From the NCBI GenBank assembly GCA_910589415.1, contig OU342632.1, positions 13,767,507 through 13,831,506 on the forward strand: a stretch of 64,000 bases of DNA. Reading direction: 5' to 3'. Positions 45,101 to 55,200 of the stretch are shown here, piece by piece. Position numbers and translations under genes: made by a program. The notes beneath the pieces were generated by a model. That model was not told the DNA's origin. It saw only the letters and a list, made by a program, of their open reading frames with translations, and did no database searches. This DNA is from Malachius bipustulatus. Lineage: Eukaryota > Arthropoda > Insecta > Coleoptera > Melyridae. Each line of letters begins with the position of its first letter. Within the stretch, counting starts at the first letter, position 1.

Positions 45101-46179
45101 AGATTACATCTGACATGAGGCGGAAAATGGTCAATTATTAGCGGGATTAATTCTGCATTCCTCAAAGGATGTCTAAGATAAGACGCTTCCTTCATTAATT
45201 TCAAAAAGTATTCGGATTTCGACACGTTTCCACTATATTCTCCGTAATGGATTTTCCGTAGGAGCTCCCTCTCTTTAGTTACCGGCCAATAACGCTCCAA
45301 AAACTCATCCTCAAATTGTTTATAATTAACAATATCTAACTCTCTCCATTCGAACCAACTTTTTGCACAATTCACGAGTAATCTTGGAATCAAACTCAAC
45401 CGTTTATCCGACGGAACCATAGCCTCATCTGCAATACTTTGAAAATTTCGCAAAAATTGTACAGGATTAATTGTCGAATTCGGATCAAATCTCAAGTTAA
45501 AACCTCCTAACTCTCTAAATAGGGACAAATGTACTTGTGGATTTACTGGATTTACATTACTCGTAGAAGGGACACTCCCTGAATTATTAAAATTACTCGC
45601 ACCCCCCTCATTATTTAAATTCGCATCGCTTTTATTATACTGATTTTCATTCTTACCCTGGTGTACGCCTTTAAAATCGATTACTCCCCGAAGGACTTTA
45701 CTAACTACTTCAGTGGTATTTTTTTCCACAACTTTTCCAATTTTTTCTGTTATTTCCTCAACGACACTCCTCTGCTCTTGGTTTACCTTATTTACGCAGT
45801 CAATCATTAATCTATTTCCCTCATCTAGTTTTTTAACCAACAATTTTCTACTTTTTTCATCTTCCTCCCTATTCTCATGCAACTTGCTTACTAACCTATC
45901 GGTGACTGACATCAAAATGTTTTCATTTGATTTTTGTAACGTTTGTTCAAACCTCGTCATATTTTGACACAATTGGTTCATTAACTGCTCATTACTTGAT
46001 TTAATTTCACTTACAATCGCTCCCTGATTAACACCCTGACAATTATCCTTATCGTTTCTCTCAAACCTTGTCATTGAGAGCTCATCTGTCAAACTTTTTG
46101 ATTTAGACATCTCAGAAATATCATTTACCCCTTTCGATTTACTCGATTCACCTGGTTTACTTTTTGATCTGGTACGCAT
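42187..46179 (-). CDS. gag-pol: Gypsy B Gag-Pol polyprotein lacking the integrase core
   Basis: 1330 codons in one frame. Residues about 1-190: charged/coiled N-terminus; about 210-400: Gag capsid-like domain (FNLRFDPN, SWFEWRELDI, RYWPVTKERELL); about 400-520: Asn/Arg-rich, with no CCHC knuckle; D596 in ALIDTGAQVS: aspartic protease; reverse transcriptase with YVDD at 938-941; RNase H with SDASGYAIG (D1087). After NVVADLLSP (about residue 1202) the sequence jumps to VEVHFNKKKENPF and the integrase C-terminal GPY/F-type domain (YSGPYEVRSI). The H-H-C-C finger and the D,D35E core are gone, yet the frame is kept. It can make particles and cDNA in principle but cannot integrate alone. ATG at 46177-46179 opens the frame 148 bp inside the 5' LTR. 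Confidence 0.93.
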   Translation of the reverse strand: MRTRSKSKPGESSKSKGVNDISEMSKSKSLTDELSMTRFERNDKDNCQGVNQGAIVSEIKSSNEQLMNQLCQNMTRFEQTLQKSNENILMSVTDRLVSKLHENREEDEKSRKLLVKKLDEGNRLMIDCVNKVNQEQRSVVEEITEKIGKVVEKNTTEVVSKVLRGVIDFKGVHQGKNENQYNKSDANLNNEGGASNFNNSGSVPSTSNVNPVNPQVHLSLFRELGGFNLRFDPNSTINPVQFLRNFQSIADEAMVPSDKRLSLIPRLLVNCAKSWFEWRELDIVNYKQFEDEFLERYWPVTKERELLRKIHYGEYSGNVSKSEYFLKLMKEASYLRHPLRNAELIPLIIDHFPPHVRCNLPINSLDDPCLVENFLRQLDEVETGSRRRQNYYDQSRNREIYNPNRSDGNESRNYRSNNYERNENNTTYRRTELNRNNNSSQYCNNPVNNRYNNNSSWRNPNERREVNVNSNNSMRNNNGSRREINAVGCIGNRTTQVEVFEVNQDQEANIISNTDAVGLNNNTTQVQQRQQDDEAIMNNKSRPCSRENIDSIQICTTFNQIEDEILEESYETLPVVPKCPTIEVKVEGLLIPALIDTGAQVSCVSRNLIEKMKKLNNTMLFLPASGVTLMGAVKSKSQKVNQQVQLRMELNDQVVLVSCLVVPNLIKDIILGYDFIVEHEIEIKSRTGMLKGNFNNQVCEFKYNDCVVREDSIKINYVEFKDGMKQKIQEYTTDQRQEIVENTDMLNRDEKNKLLRVLDKHDKIFSEQPGCMKNYEHKIIMKDETPFCYKSYPVPHAYKKIIHQQIQEMIEWGVIEKAQTEYINPLVVVRKKDNTPRVCLDARHLNRNMEADHVIPPNPNELMYLFKPGQKLSVLDLTSSYWQILIRPSDRKFTGFLYENETYVFRRLPFGLMTSVASFIRGLNKALGEDVQSFVIPYVDDLLIFSGSFDEHLDHLDTIFSKFGEAGITLKLKKCKFFKKEVAFIGHILSPEGICVSPERVRVIQNFPQPKNVRQLKGFLGLISYERRYLDHLSEHTVVLQKLLKKGVKWHWEAEEQRVFEVIKEKFCHLIQLRHPNPNLAYHIESDASGYAIGACLYQVHPETQEKQFIAFYSRSLQKAEINYMITEREILALIEALKHWRVFVLGNKIYVKSDNSAIQFLKTCKLLNARLSRYALILQQYDLEYSHIPGRENVVADLLSPVEVHFNKKKENPFLKNVIFPKSAPTTQNIIVLARERLLTKAEKRKRRHQPQRVIKFKVGDKVLVRTHPQSDAATNKIKKLFLIYSGPYEVRSIAGANSYELMGVDDGRSIGIRNVRDLKLWNPEIKEL
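42568..42582 (-). other. Gypsy B in-frame deletion junction
   Basis: The junction between the end of RNase H (VVADLLS, usually VVADxLSR) and the late integrase (PVEVHF) falls here. S-P could belong to either side, hinting at a few bases of microhomology. Confidence 0.7.
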
Positions 46180-46301
46180 TTTGAGTTTCGTTTAAGATCG
46201 ATATTACAAAATATCTAATTATCATGAGAGCTCGTTTTCTTTCTGGACCAGTTCATTTAATACTCCTTTTTTTTTCAATTTTTTTTTTTTTTTTAAATCG
46301 G

Positions 46302-46319
46302 GCCCCACGTTGGGCGCCA
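46302..46319 (-). promoter_or_regulatory. Gypsy B primer-binding site
   Basis: Minus TGGCGCCCAACGTGGGGC, 7 nt inside the 5' LTR: an 18-nt sequence of the TGGCGCC class used by many Gypsy elements to anneal a tRNA 3' end. Confidence 0.8.
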
Positions 46320-46326
46320 AAAATTA

Positions 46327-47307
46327 TGTGCCCGTGCAATTTTGTTAAAGATACTTACTTTATTTATAGCCTCGGCTTGCTAGAGATGATGACTCTTATT
46401 TTTTATTTAATAATAAAACTCAAGCTAATGGGTTATAGACTGGATACTTCCCAAAAAGAAAACGATCCCTTTAAGCAAATCAAATTTAATGAAGTTCACT
46501 CACATATATAAATTACAGTTGTTGGTTAATTGACTCAACAAACAAACAATTCAAAAATGGTATTTATGCTTAAATTAATTAATAGAAAAATCAACATGCA
46601 TCCAAAACCCTGACTAAAGTCTTCTTTCTTCTGGCGCCTTATTATAAGTAAGAATACCTATTACGTAATATAAGTTGCTGTGGGTTGGTTTATTAATTTA
46701 TGTTAGAATGAAGTATTCGGTTGATGGAATTTTATTATTTATGGTTTATTGATTATAGATTAAGTATTAATTTATTAAAAAGGTGTTTATTATTATTAGA
46801 TTATATTTATATTAATCAGAGGATAATTTAATTAATTTAATATAGGTAGGTACAACCTTATGGATTTTTGTAGATGGTTCCCAAGCACTCACTAGGCTGC
46901 TCTTGTAACTGGTCACTGACAAACTGCGGATAATCACTCTGCTAATCACCACAAGTGGTTAAATTAAGTTCAACACTGTTGATTCAATTCACTCATACGC
47001 TGGTAACACCGTCACACCCGTCTTGGTGCTCTGACGTGAACCACCTTGCGAAACCCCTCACGGTTCTCGCCAATCTCCCTGCGGCTTCAAGCCGGTGTTG
47101 CGATGCTCTTTCTTCAAACACCCCACCATTTAACACCAACACTACCAACCCCTTAGTTTGGATTCATCCCAACAGGTGCCACGTCTGGTTCGTTCCCAAT
47201 CAATATTTCTTACTTTTAGTCCTCTTCACTATTCTTTACATCATTACAATAGTTAGCACCGATCTTAAACGAAATTAATAGGTATGCTGCCAGTCTGCCC
47301 TTGTGCA
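46327..47307 (-). repeat. Gypsy B 5' LTR
   Basis: 981 bp copy that would drive the minus-strand transcript; ends next to GCTA (47308-47311). Confidence 0.95.
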
Positions 47308-47542
47308 GCTACGAGGTTCAATAAATTAAATAATGAAATTAGAAACACCTATGCCGTATGCCGTCCTACCTATGTATTGTAATTAAAATATAATAAAATA
47401 AAACAAAATATAAAATTTTATATAAAAAAGTAATATCACTTCAGGTAGGTAATATAAATAAAAAAAAAAACGGTACCCAGTACCTATACATGATAACTAA
47501 GCTAGCTATAATCATGTAATTATCTTACAAAATATGGGATAA

Positions 47543-49736
47543 TTACATGTGCCAGTCTTTTAATTCTAGAGACTTTAGAAATAAAAGTTCAGAAAGCCTC
47601 TTTCCACTTAAATTATTTCTTTTTGGGGTCATAATATTTCCTGCTTGCGAAAATAATCTTTCGCATGGCACAGAACTCCCTACAACCGACAAATATTTTA
47701 AAGCTGTTGCTGTCATAATTTTATTGTCAAATGGACTGTTGTTCCAATACTTTATTACATCAGTTGATAATGGAACCAGTGGCAAACTAAGATAATTTTT
47801 GAAATCGCAGTAGAGTTCTGAATCAGTTGCAACTGGCCTTGCTCTTTGGTTTGTCTGCTGAACTAACGCTTCATGAAATGACCAAAGATCAGTGGTAAAA
47901 CTTGTAGATACAGAAGTTAATGCTTCAGTAGAATCTGTTGCATGTTCACTTCGACTACTAATTTTTGACTTGCACTCTTTATCAATTGCGTTTATTGCAT
48001 TTGCACATGCAATCGCATTATTAAAATGAACCTTCTTAAATCTTGGATCAAGAAGGGTCGCAAAAGCTAATAAATGTGCCTGTTCAACAGCACCAAAACG
48101 TTTTTCGAGACCTTTCAGGGTCAATTCTTTTAATGTATTAGCTTGCTCTGAGGAAGGTGACAAAGCTTGGAGTTTAAGTCGCAGACAGTTGACAATTGGA
48201 ATAATTTTACTGCAAGTTAAATACTGATCTCCAGAAATTTCTTTAGATACTGCTTCTATGGGACCTAAAATTTCCGAAACTTCTTTAATGATTTGTAATT
48301 CACTAGCATCAGTCATTGGTGGTGAATTCGGGTGTTTAATTAAAATAGGTGCAATAACCCCTGACAATTTAACAAATCTTTGCAACATATACAATTCCGA
48401 ATTCCATCGTGTAGGTGCAGATTGAATTAATCGATAAGTGCTTCCCGTATCAGATATGGCTTGTCCCTGCCTCAACTCGTCTGCCAAATTAACGCTTTGT
48501 TTAAAGTACCGCACAATAGCTTTAACTTTATTAATAATTTGCTTGACTGGTTCTATCTCCTGTATTATACTTGAAGCGATTAAATCAAGAGTGTGGGCAA
48601 AACATGGGAGATGTTTATTTTTCCCAAATGTATCGTGTATAGCTTTGACAATATTTTTACCGTTATCGGTAACTACTGCAGTAATTTTATTATGGGGTAT
48701 TTGCCACTCGTTACAAATGTCTGTAATACGGCGACATAAATATTCAGATGTGTGTCTTTCATCTAACTCCTCTGTACAAATTGTCACAGTATTGAGTTTA
48801 TCATTAAAGTAATAATGAACTGTAATACCCAAAAAACTAACAGACTGCATAGTCTCTGTCCAAATATCCATTGTCAATGTAACGTGTTGGACATTTAACA
48901 AAGTCTCTTTAAATATGTTGCTCAAAACTTGATATTTCTCATCTATTATATTGCTGATTGTTTTGTGAACGGGAGGTGAGTACAGGGGAGCTACTACTTT
49001 CATTAAATACTTGAAGCCCTCATGCTCAGTTGTATTCAAAGGTAGATTATCTTTAGCAATCATAAAAGCAATTGCATTGGTAATTTCGGAAGCTTTGGTA
49101 CCTCCTGAAAACAAATATTGGTAAGTGATAATTCTAATAAAATTGAATAATGAGAAAATTCACCTTTAAATGACTTTAACCTTGAAAAAGCCTGTGTAAT
49201 CAAAGGTTGACGGGAGCCAACATGAGTTACTCCCAACTCAGATTCAGAGTGACCCGCACTCGAAGGCGATGGTTGCGAATACAGTATATTTGAGGTAGAC
49301 GTCTCAGCTTCCGATTTCACTGAATCCGTATCAGAATCAGAGTCATTATGGCCAGTTTCAGGAAGTTCAGGTTCATGAGACTGGGATGCCGACTCCATCA
49401 GTGACAAATGAGTCGAGGTTGATGTTGAGGTTGAGGTAGAGGCTATGGCTGTTGTAGGTAACGCGGACTTTTCTGCCACCTTGTACTTGTACTGAATTTG
49501 TTCAAATATGATTGGTTAAATAATATGTAATCAAATAATATGTGTGAATCTTATTATGCACTACATACCTGAGAATCTGATTTATCCGAGGCAACACTTG
49601 AATGCCGTCTATTAATATGTTTATTTAAATTAGTTGTGTTGCCAGAAGTTTTTACTTCTGCTTGACACAATTTGCATTTTCCACCAAAAGGTGTCTTGAT
49701 GAAAAACTTCCATACACTACTTTTTGCGCGAGGCAT
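47543..49736 (-). CDS. hAT transposase, three exons
   Basis: Cut-and-paste transposase of the hAT superfamily. Exon 1 49736-49569: BED zinc finger (W9, C21, C24, H40, H45). Exon 2 49491-49164: Ser/Thr/acid-rich linker. Exon 3 49104-47543: catalytic part with LTMDIWTE (first D, about residue 245), VVTDNGKNIV, PTRWNSELYML, and the C-terminal dimerisation domain ending VPCERLFSQAGN and LLFLKSLEL. Introns are 77 bp (GTATGT...TTCAG) and 59 bp (GTGAAT...TTTCAG), each with a stop that forces splicing. The exon lengths sum to 2058 nt, exactly 686 codons including the stop, with phases joining correctly. No internal stops. An alternative acceptor for intron 1 (at 49480) would drop four residues. It should act in the nucleus on the ends at 40680 and 50342. 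Confidence 0.9.
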
Positions 49737-49760
49737 TATTTTATATTTCACAAAGCACAA

Positions 49761-50195
49761 ACTATAATAATTTCTCCTTTCTAATAATAAAATTAAAATG
49801 AACCTACCCTACACAGTACACACTAATAACTGGCTATGTGTAAGTAAGTACGTCTAACGTCTAAGAACCACTGCTGGTCAATCAATTGTCATCGATAAAA
49901 CCTTTCTTACAAGCATACAAGCTGGTCGGTACTTCACCGATGAACAGTGAAGACTATTACGTATCAGTGTAATCATGGAAAGGAAACTAGAAATTGAAAT
50001 CCAGTATCTGCATCTACTCTACTACAGATACCTACACCTCTACAACCTACAAGTCCTACAACCTACAAAAGAACTTAACAGATTCCACATCCATAGCAAA
50101 AGCAAAGAAATCTTCGTTATCTAACTCCACGTATAAATGTTTAAGCTTTTGGTCACAAGATGTCAGCATGACAAAATAGAGTTAGGACTTAGGTT
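49761..50195. other. hAT 5' region, probable transposase promoter
   Basis: Non-coding DNA between transposase exon 1 and the right end; no TATA box could be assigned with confidence. Confidence 0.4.
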
Positions 50196-50342
50196 ACGAT
50201 TAGGAGTATCGAGTATCGATACCAAGGTGTCTGGGATCGATCCAGTGCCTGTATCGGTTCCTCAGGTATCGATACAAAATATCGTGTATCGCACTCACAA
50301 ATATCGATACTCGAAAGTATCGATATGTATCGCCCAGCACTA
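50196..50342. repeat. hAT right end: subterminal TATCGATA array and TIR
   Basis: GTATCGATAC-type palindromes occur at least five times before the terminal GTATCGCCCAGCACTA, mirroring the left end. Confidence 0.85.
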
Positions 50343-50521
50343 GAAGCGAGGAAGGGTCCAGAGGAGAGCCAGTTCAACCGAGATCTTAGAGCCGGAAAGA
50401 CGGTACATTATTTCACGAGTAAACATTCAATCATTTATCAATAACTCTGTTCTATTTTTATTCTAATACATTATTATTAATCAAGTGTGTTTTAAGAAGG
50501 CCTCATAGTCAAAATCCTACA
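50343..50521 (+). repeat. Gypsy A 5' LTR, remaining part
   Basis: The first 8 bp are the duplicated GAAGCGAG; the rest matches 55435-55605. The hAT lies after LTR base 49, probably within the promoter half, so transcription of A is likely disturbed. Confidence 0.95.
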
Positions 50522-50523
50522 AA

Positions 50524-50541
50524 CTGGGGGCTCGCCGCGAT
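50524..50541 (+). promoter_or_regulatory. Gypsy A primer-binding site
   Basis: TGGGGGCTCGCCG begins 2 nt inside the LTR. Its first ten bases equal those of primer sites that use tRNA-Pro; the tRNA assignment is inference. Confidence 0.6.
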
Positions 50542-50639
50542 TGTTCAAGGAGTCGTTAAAGTTTTTGAAGAATTGTAAAGTGCGGAGTGCATAGTTTACC
50601 CAACCCATACCTACGCAGTAGCTGGCTGTAGGGTTCGAG

Positions 50640-50661
50640 TCGGTCGGTCGGTCGGTCGGTG
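50640..50661 (+). repeat. CGGT tetranucleotide run
   Basis: Five CGGT units followed by GGTGGTGGTGG in the untranslated leader of Gypsy A. Confidence 0.9.
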
Positions 50662-50785
50662 CTGGTGGTGGTGGTAGTGTTTCGTGTCCTTGTCGCGTCT
50701 GGCTGGACTGGGTGACCGGTATTTCGTTCATAACTCGTCCGTGCAATTCAAGAAGTCAGTGGCGTTACAAAATTAAATAATAAAA

Positions 50786-52285
50786 ATGGAAGCGTTGAAA
50801 AATTTTGATGGTATTAAAAGAAAAATTAAGTGTAGCAGTGTTAAAGTTATTAAGATGATTCATCAATTAATTTTTGAAGAAGTTGGTGATAGAAAGAACA
50901 GGGAACGTTTGAGGAATTTTACCGGCTTTGGATTTCAGTTGAATTCAAAAGACTATGAGGCGAAGTTGGAATATATAAGAGATTCTTTCACTGACAATGA
51001 TTTGGTAATTATGTGCAACTTCCTATGCATTGATCATACAGGAGAAGGGGAAATACTCTGCAAACGAATTTGCGATTGTTTAACAGATTTGAATCACCTA
51101 GTTGAAGAGATTGAAGACGAAGACGAAGACGATGAAAATGAAAAAGATGAAGCAAATGATTCAAAAACTGATAAACAGCAAAAAGAGAAGAGTTCAGAAG
51201 ACGAAGATAAAGATGCAGCAGGAAACAAACAATCTAATGAAGACGAAGACGGGGAAGAAGGTGAAATGTCAGCGAAAATAGATCACTCTAGAAAGACTAC
51301 TACTAAAGACAGGTTTAAAGAAAATTATAATAAGACGAATAAAGGAAATAGACAGATGATGTCATCAGACTCAGAAGATGATGTTACAGCAAATTATGAG
51401 TCCAGGCATCGAAGAAAAACTACTAGTGACGTCGAAAATTCAGACGACTCAAAGAATCATAAAGAAGATAAAAGAAGAGTACAACAAAAAGAAGTAGTGC
51501 GAAAGATGGAAACATTCTCTTTATCATTCAGAGATGTTGAAGATAGCATCAGAGAGTTCGATGGCAGAGGTGATTATCCGGTGAAGAAATGGATAACAGA
51601 TTTTGAGGAGATAGCTGAAGTTACTCACTGGAATAATTTACAGAAGCTTATTTATGCTAAGAAAAGATTAACAGGATTGGCAAAGTTATTTGTGCAATCT
51701 GAAAATGGCATTCAAACTTGGTCCAAGCTCAAATCTTTATTAATAGAAGAGTTCGAAGTAAAGTTAAGCAGTGCACAAGTTCATAAGTTACTGATGGACA
51801 GGAAAAAGAGGCGTGACGAATCTGTTCAAGAATACGTGTTAACGATGAAGGAAATCGGAAGCAGAGCAGCTTTAGATGCGGAAACGATCATTCAGTACAC
51901 CATAGACGGAATTTACGATGAACCAACTAACAAGATTATACTATATGGCGCCAAGACCTTCAGAGAATTCAAAGAAAAGGTAAAGATTTATGAAAACATT
52001 AAGCAAAACTGCATGCAAAATCGTAAATTGGGTGACAGAAGAAACGAAAGTAGAAGAGGACCTTCCATTCCAATAGAAAGAGAAAAGCGTCAATCAAACG
52101 AGGACAGAAGAAGTGAATATCCAACACCTGTGATACGTTGCTTCAACTGTGGTGAAAAAGGTCATAGATCAAACGACTGCATAAACAAAGAAAAGGGTGC
52201 AAAATGTTTCAAGTGCAACAACAAAGGCACAAGTCAAGGGAGTGTCAGCAAACGAAGAGCAACAGCGCGTCAGCAAACTCCTTGA
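50786..52285 (+). CDS. gag: Gypsy A Gag with DEK/SAP-like N-terminus
   Basis: 499 codons. Residues about 15-100 read like the pseudo-SAP plus SAP region of the chromatin protein DEK: NFTGFGFQLNS..Y, then LVIMCNFLCIDHTGEGEILC and KRICDCL. Residues 107-170 are strongly acidic (EDEDEDDENEKDE), as after the DEK SAP. About 244-410 is the retrotransposon Gag capsid domain (EFDGRGDYPVKKWITDFEEI, RRDESVQEYVLTMKEIG). C452-C465 is a CCHC knuckle (CFNCGEKGHRSNDC). A second knuckle starts at C474 but its histidine and last cysteine lie in the -1 frame, so the last 20 residues are out-of-frame. Gag forms the particle and binds RNA; the DEK-like part may bind DNA or chromatin (inference). The ATG at 50786 is the first of the frame after the leader. 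Confidence 0.88.
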   Translation: MEALKNFDGIKRKIKCSSVKVIKMIHQLIFEEVGDRKNRERLRNFTGFGFQLNSKDYEAKLEYIRDSFTDNDLVIMCNFLCIDHTGEGEILCKRICDCLTDLNHLVEEIEDEDEDDENEKDEANDSKTDKQQKEKSSEDEDKDAAGNKQSNEDEDGEEGEMSAKIDHSRKTTTKDRFKENYNKTNKGNRQMMSSDSEDDVTANYESRHRRKTTSDVENSDDSKNHKEDKRRVQQKEVVRKMETFSLSFRDVEDSIREFDGRGDYPVKKWITDFEEIAEVTHWNNLQKLIYAKKRLTGLAKLFVQSENGIQTWSKLKSLLIEEFEVKLSSAQVHKLLMDRKKRRDESVQEYVLTMKEIGSRAALDAETIIQYTIDGIYDEPTNKIILYGAKTFREFKEKVKIYENIKQNCMQNRKLGDRRNESRRGPSIPIEREKRQSNEDRRSEYPTPVIRCFNCGEKGHRSNDCINKEKGAKCFKCNNKGTSQGSVSKRRATARQQTP

Positions 52286-55200
52286 CAGAAAGCAAACTCG
52301 TAAATACTGACAAGGTGAGCAAATTTATACTCATTAACAAATTAAAAGTATTAGCACTAATTGACACTGGCAGTCAAGTGAATCTTATTCGTGAAGATGT
52401 GTATGTAGAAATTGGAAAACCTAACCTAAGAAATTCTACGCTGTTATTGAATGGATTTGGCCAGAATCAAGTGAAACCTTTTGGATATTTCAACGCCGAT
52501 GTAACGATTGATGACTGCAAGTTTAACTTAGATATTTATGTCGTGTCTAATGATTGTACGAAAGTTTCTGCTGTCATTGGAAGTCCTATATTAAAACAAG
52601 CTGAACTGACTATCAACCGAAACGGAATAATGATCAAGAAGATAGACGACGATGAAGAAGCGGCTATAATGAAGATACAGATTGAAGAAAACGAACTGAA
52701 TATTGGCGAAGAAGTAACGATAGAAAACAAGAATAAAATTATAGAGCTAGTAGAAGACTACAGAATACCTGAAGAAATTAAAAAAGTTGACGTGGTGATG
52801 AAGATAATTGTTAAAGAAGATACAATAATTAATCACAGACCCAGACGTTTACCATTAACTGAAAGACTAGAAGTCGAAAAACAAATCGAGCAATGGCTTG
52901 AAGAAGATGTCATTGAACAAAGCACTTCCGAATATGCAAGTCCCATCGTTTTAGTGCGCAAAAAAGACAACGGATACAGACTTTGTGTAGATTATAGAGA
53001 TATCAACAGAATTATTATGAAAGACCGATATCCCATGCCGCTTATGGAAGACGTAATTGACAGACTCCAAGATGCAAAATGGTACTCCACAATCGATTTG
53101 AAGAATGGCTTCTTCCATGTTTCTGTTTGCGAAAAAAGTCGTAAATTCACTTCGTTTATCACTCACCATGGACAGTGGCAATTTAAACGTGTACCATTTG
53201 GTTTGTGCAATTCACCCGCCGTTTTTTGCAAATATATCTACAGCATTTTTCGACAGTTGATCAATGACAACATAGCTTTCCCGTATATGGATGATGTGGT
53301 CATCCCAGCCAAAGAGGAGGACGAAGCTGTTGAGAAGTTAAGACTCGTATTCAAGACATGTTCAGACTACGGATTGCAGATCAACTTTAGAAAGTGCCAG
53401 TTCCTGAAGAAGAAAATAACTTTTCTCGGTTATGACACTACAAACGGATCGGTAGTGCCGTCGCGAGATAAGGTGGAAAGTGTTATAAGGTTCCCTCAAC
53501 CTTTCGATCGAAAGACTATTCAAGCTTTTTTAGGTCTAACGGGACATTTCCGGAAACATATAAAAGACTATGCTAAGATATCTAAACCTCTTAGTGACCT
53601 GCTGAAAAAAGACTCAGTTATTGTATTCGGTGAGAAGGAAATACAAGCTTACGAGACATTGAAAGAAATATTAGCAAGTGAACCAGTGTTACGAATTTAC
53701 AATCCGCGTTATGAGACTGAGATTCATACAGATGCTTCGAAATACGCAATAGCAGGAATTCTAATGCAAAAAGCACCAGAAGACGGTTGTTTTCACCCGG
53801 TATACTATGTGTCGCGTAAAACTACGTCAGCAGAGCAAAACTATTCGAGTTACGAGTTGGAGGCGTTAGCAATTGTGTTTAGTTTGAAGAGGTTACGTGT
53901 CTACCTTATTGGACTTGATTTTAAAATTGTTACAGACTGCAGTGCTTTTGAGAAGACGATTAATAAAAAAGAAGTATCCTCGCGTGTAGCTCGGTGGCTA
54001 TTATTTTTGGCAGATTATCATTATGTAATGGAGCATCGTAGTGCAACGCAAATGAAACATGTCGACGCGTTATCTCGTGCCGTTATGATTTGCCTTACGC
54101 CTAGCGCAAATCAAGATGAAATAGTTCCGCGCATCAGAAAACTACAGAAAGACGATCCCTACATACAAGAGTTACTGAAGAGCAAGGATCCAGATATTGA
54201 TGTTCACCAGGATGGTCTAGTATGCAAGATTGTGAACGGACAATCAGTTTTATTCGTACCTGAAAAACTTCAAGATGATATAATTAAGAAAGCACACGAG
54301 CATGGCCATTTTGCAACTAGGAAAGTTGTGGAAATGATCAAACGCGACTATTTCATTCCAAATTTAACGAAGAAAGTCGAAGAATGCATCAATAATTGCC
54401 TGAAATGCATCATCTTTAATAGTAAAGCAGGTAATCAAGAAGGAGTTCTCCACACTCTATTCAAAGAAGATAAGCCTCTACATACTTACCATGTTGACCA
54501 TTTAGGACCTTTGACTTCTACGAATAAGAACTACAATCATATCTTTGCAGTGGTCGATAGTTTTACTAAATTCGTATGGTTGTATCCTGTCAAGTCTACG
54601 ACGTCAAGAGAGGTAATCAGCAAGCTAGAATTGCAAAAGAAAACGTTTGGTAGTCCAATACAAATAATTTCGGACAGAGGGACAGCTTTTACGTCGCATG
54701 AATTTTCTGAGTACTGTGCTGAAGAAGGAATCAGACATATGAAAATAACGACTGGTTTGGCTCGAGCAAACGGCCAAATTGAAAGAATCAATCGAATTAT
54801 AATACCAATTTTGTCCAAGTTATCATCTGAAAACCCTGGTAGATGGTATCAACACGTTGACAAGGTTCAGACGCATATTAATTCTACTTTCCAGAGAAGC
54901 ATAAATACGACCCCGTTTAACTTACTAACCGGTGTGTCAATGAGAACTAAAGATGACTTACGACTAAGAGAAATGATAGAAGACGAGAGTTTAGAAAAAT
55001 TTCAGGAAGAAAGAGAAACCTTAAGAGAACAAGCGAAGAGACAGATTTTCAAAGTTCAAGAAGAGAATAAGAAGACATACAACTTAAGAAGAAGAAGCTC
55101 ACGAAACTATAAATTGGAGGACCTGGTAGCAATCAAGCGAATTCAACGAGGTCCTGGTTCCAAATTAATATCCAAATATATTGGTCCTTACCGTGTTATG

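Larger units (their letters stand above)
40988..47307 (-). mobile_element. Ty3/Gypsy retrotransposon B, integrase-deleted
   Basis: 6320 bp on the minus strand with two 981-bp LTRs (TGTGCCCGTG...CTTGTGCA on plus) that look identical along their full length. Target duplication GCTA at 40984-40987 and 47308-47311. Internal order: primer-binding site, short leader, one gag-pol frame of 1330 codons, purine run. The integrase core is missing. It is the innermost and therefore youngest layer of the nest. Confidence 0.95.
40680..50342 (-). mobile_element. hAT DNA transposon carrying Gypsy B
   Basis: Terminal inverted repeats TAGTGTTGGGCGATAC (left) and, as complement, TAGTGCTGGGCGATAC (right), 15 of 16 matching, with the 8-bp duplication GAAGCGAG at 40672-40679 and 50343-50350, the hAT signature. 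Without the Gypsy B insertion (6320 bp plus 4) it is about 3.3 kb. It carries one transposase gene (minus) that Gypsy B does not touch, since B lies between the transposase stop and the left end. With both ends and an apparently intact gene it is the best candidate in the window for a recently active DNA transposon. Confidence 0.95.

Noticed and set aside
52195..52240. Programmed -1 slippery site for Gypsy A
   Set aside because: No canonical heptamer in the gag frame at the required place; a one-base deletion explains it more simply, though recoding is left open as a finding.
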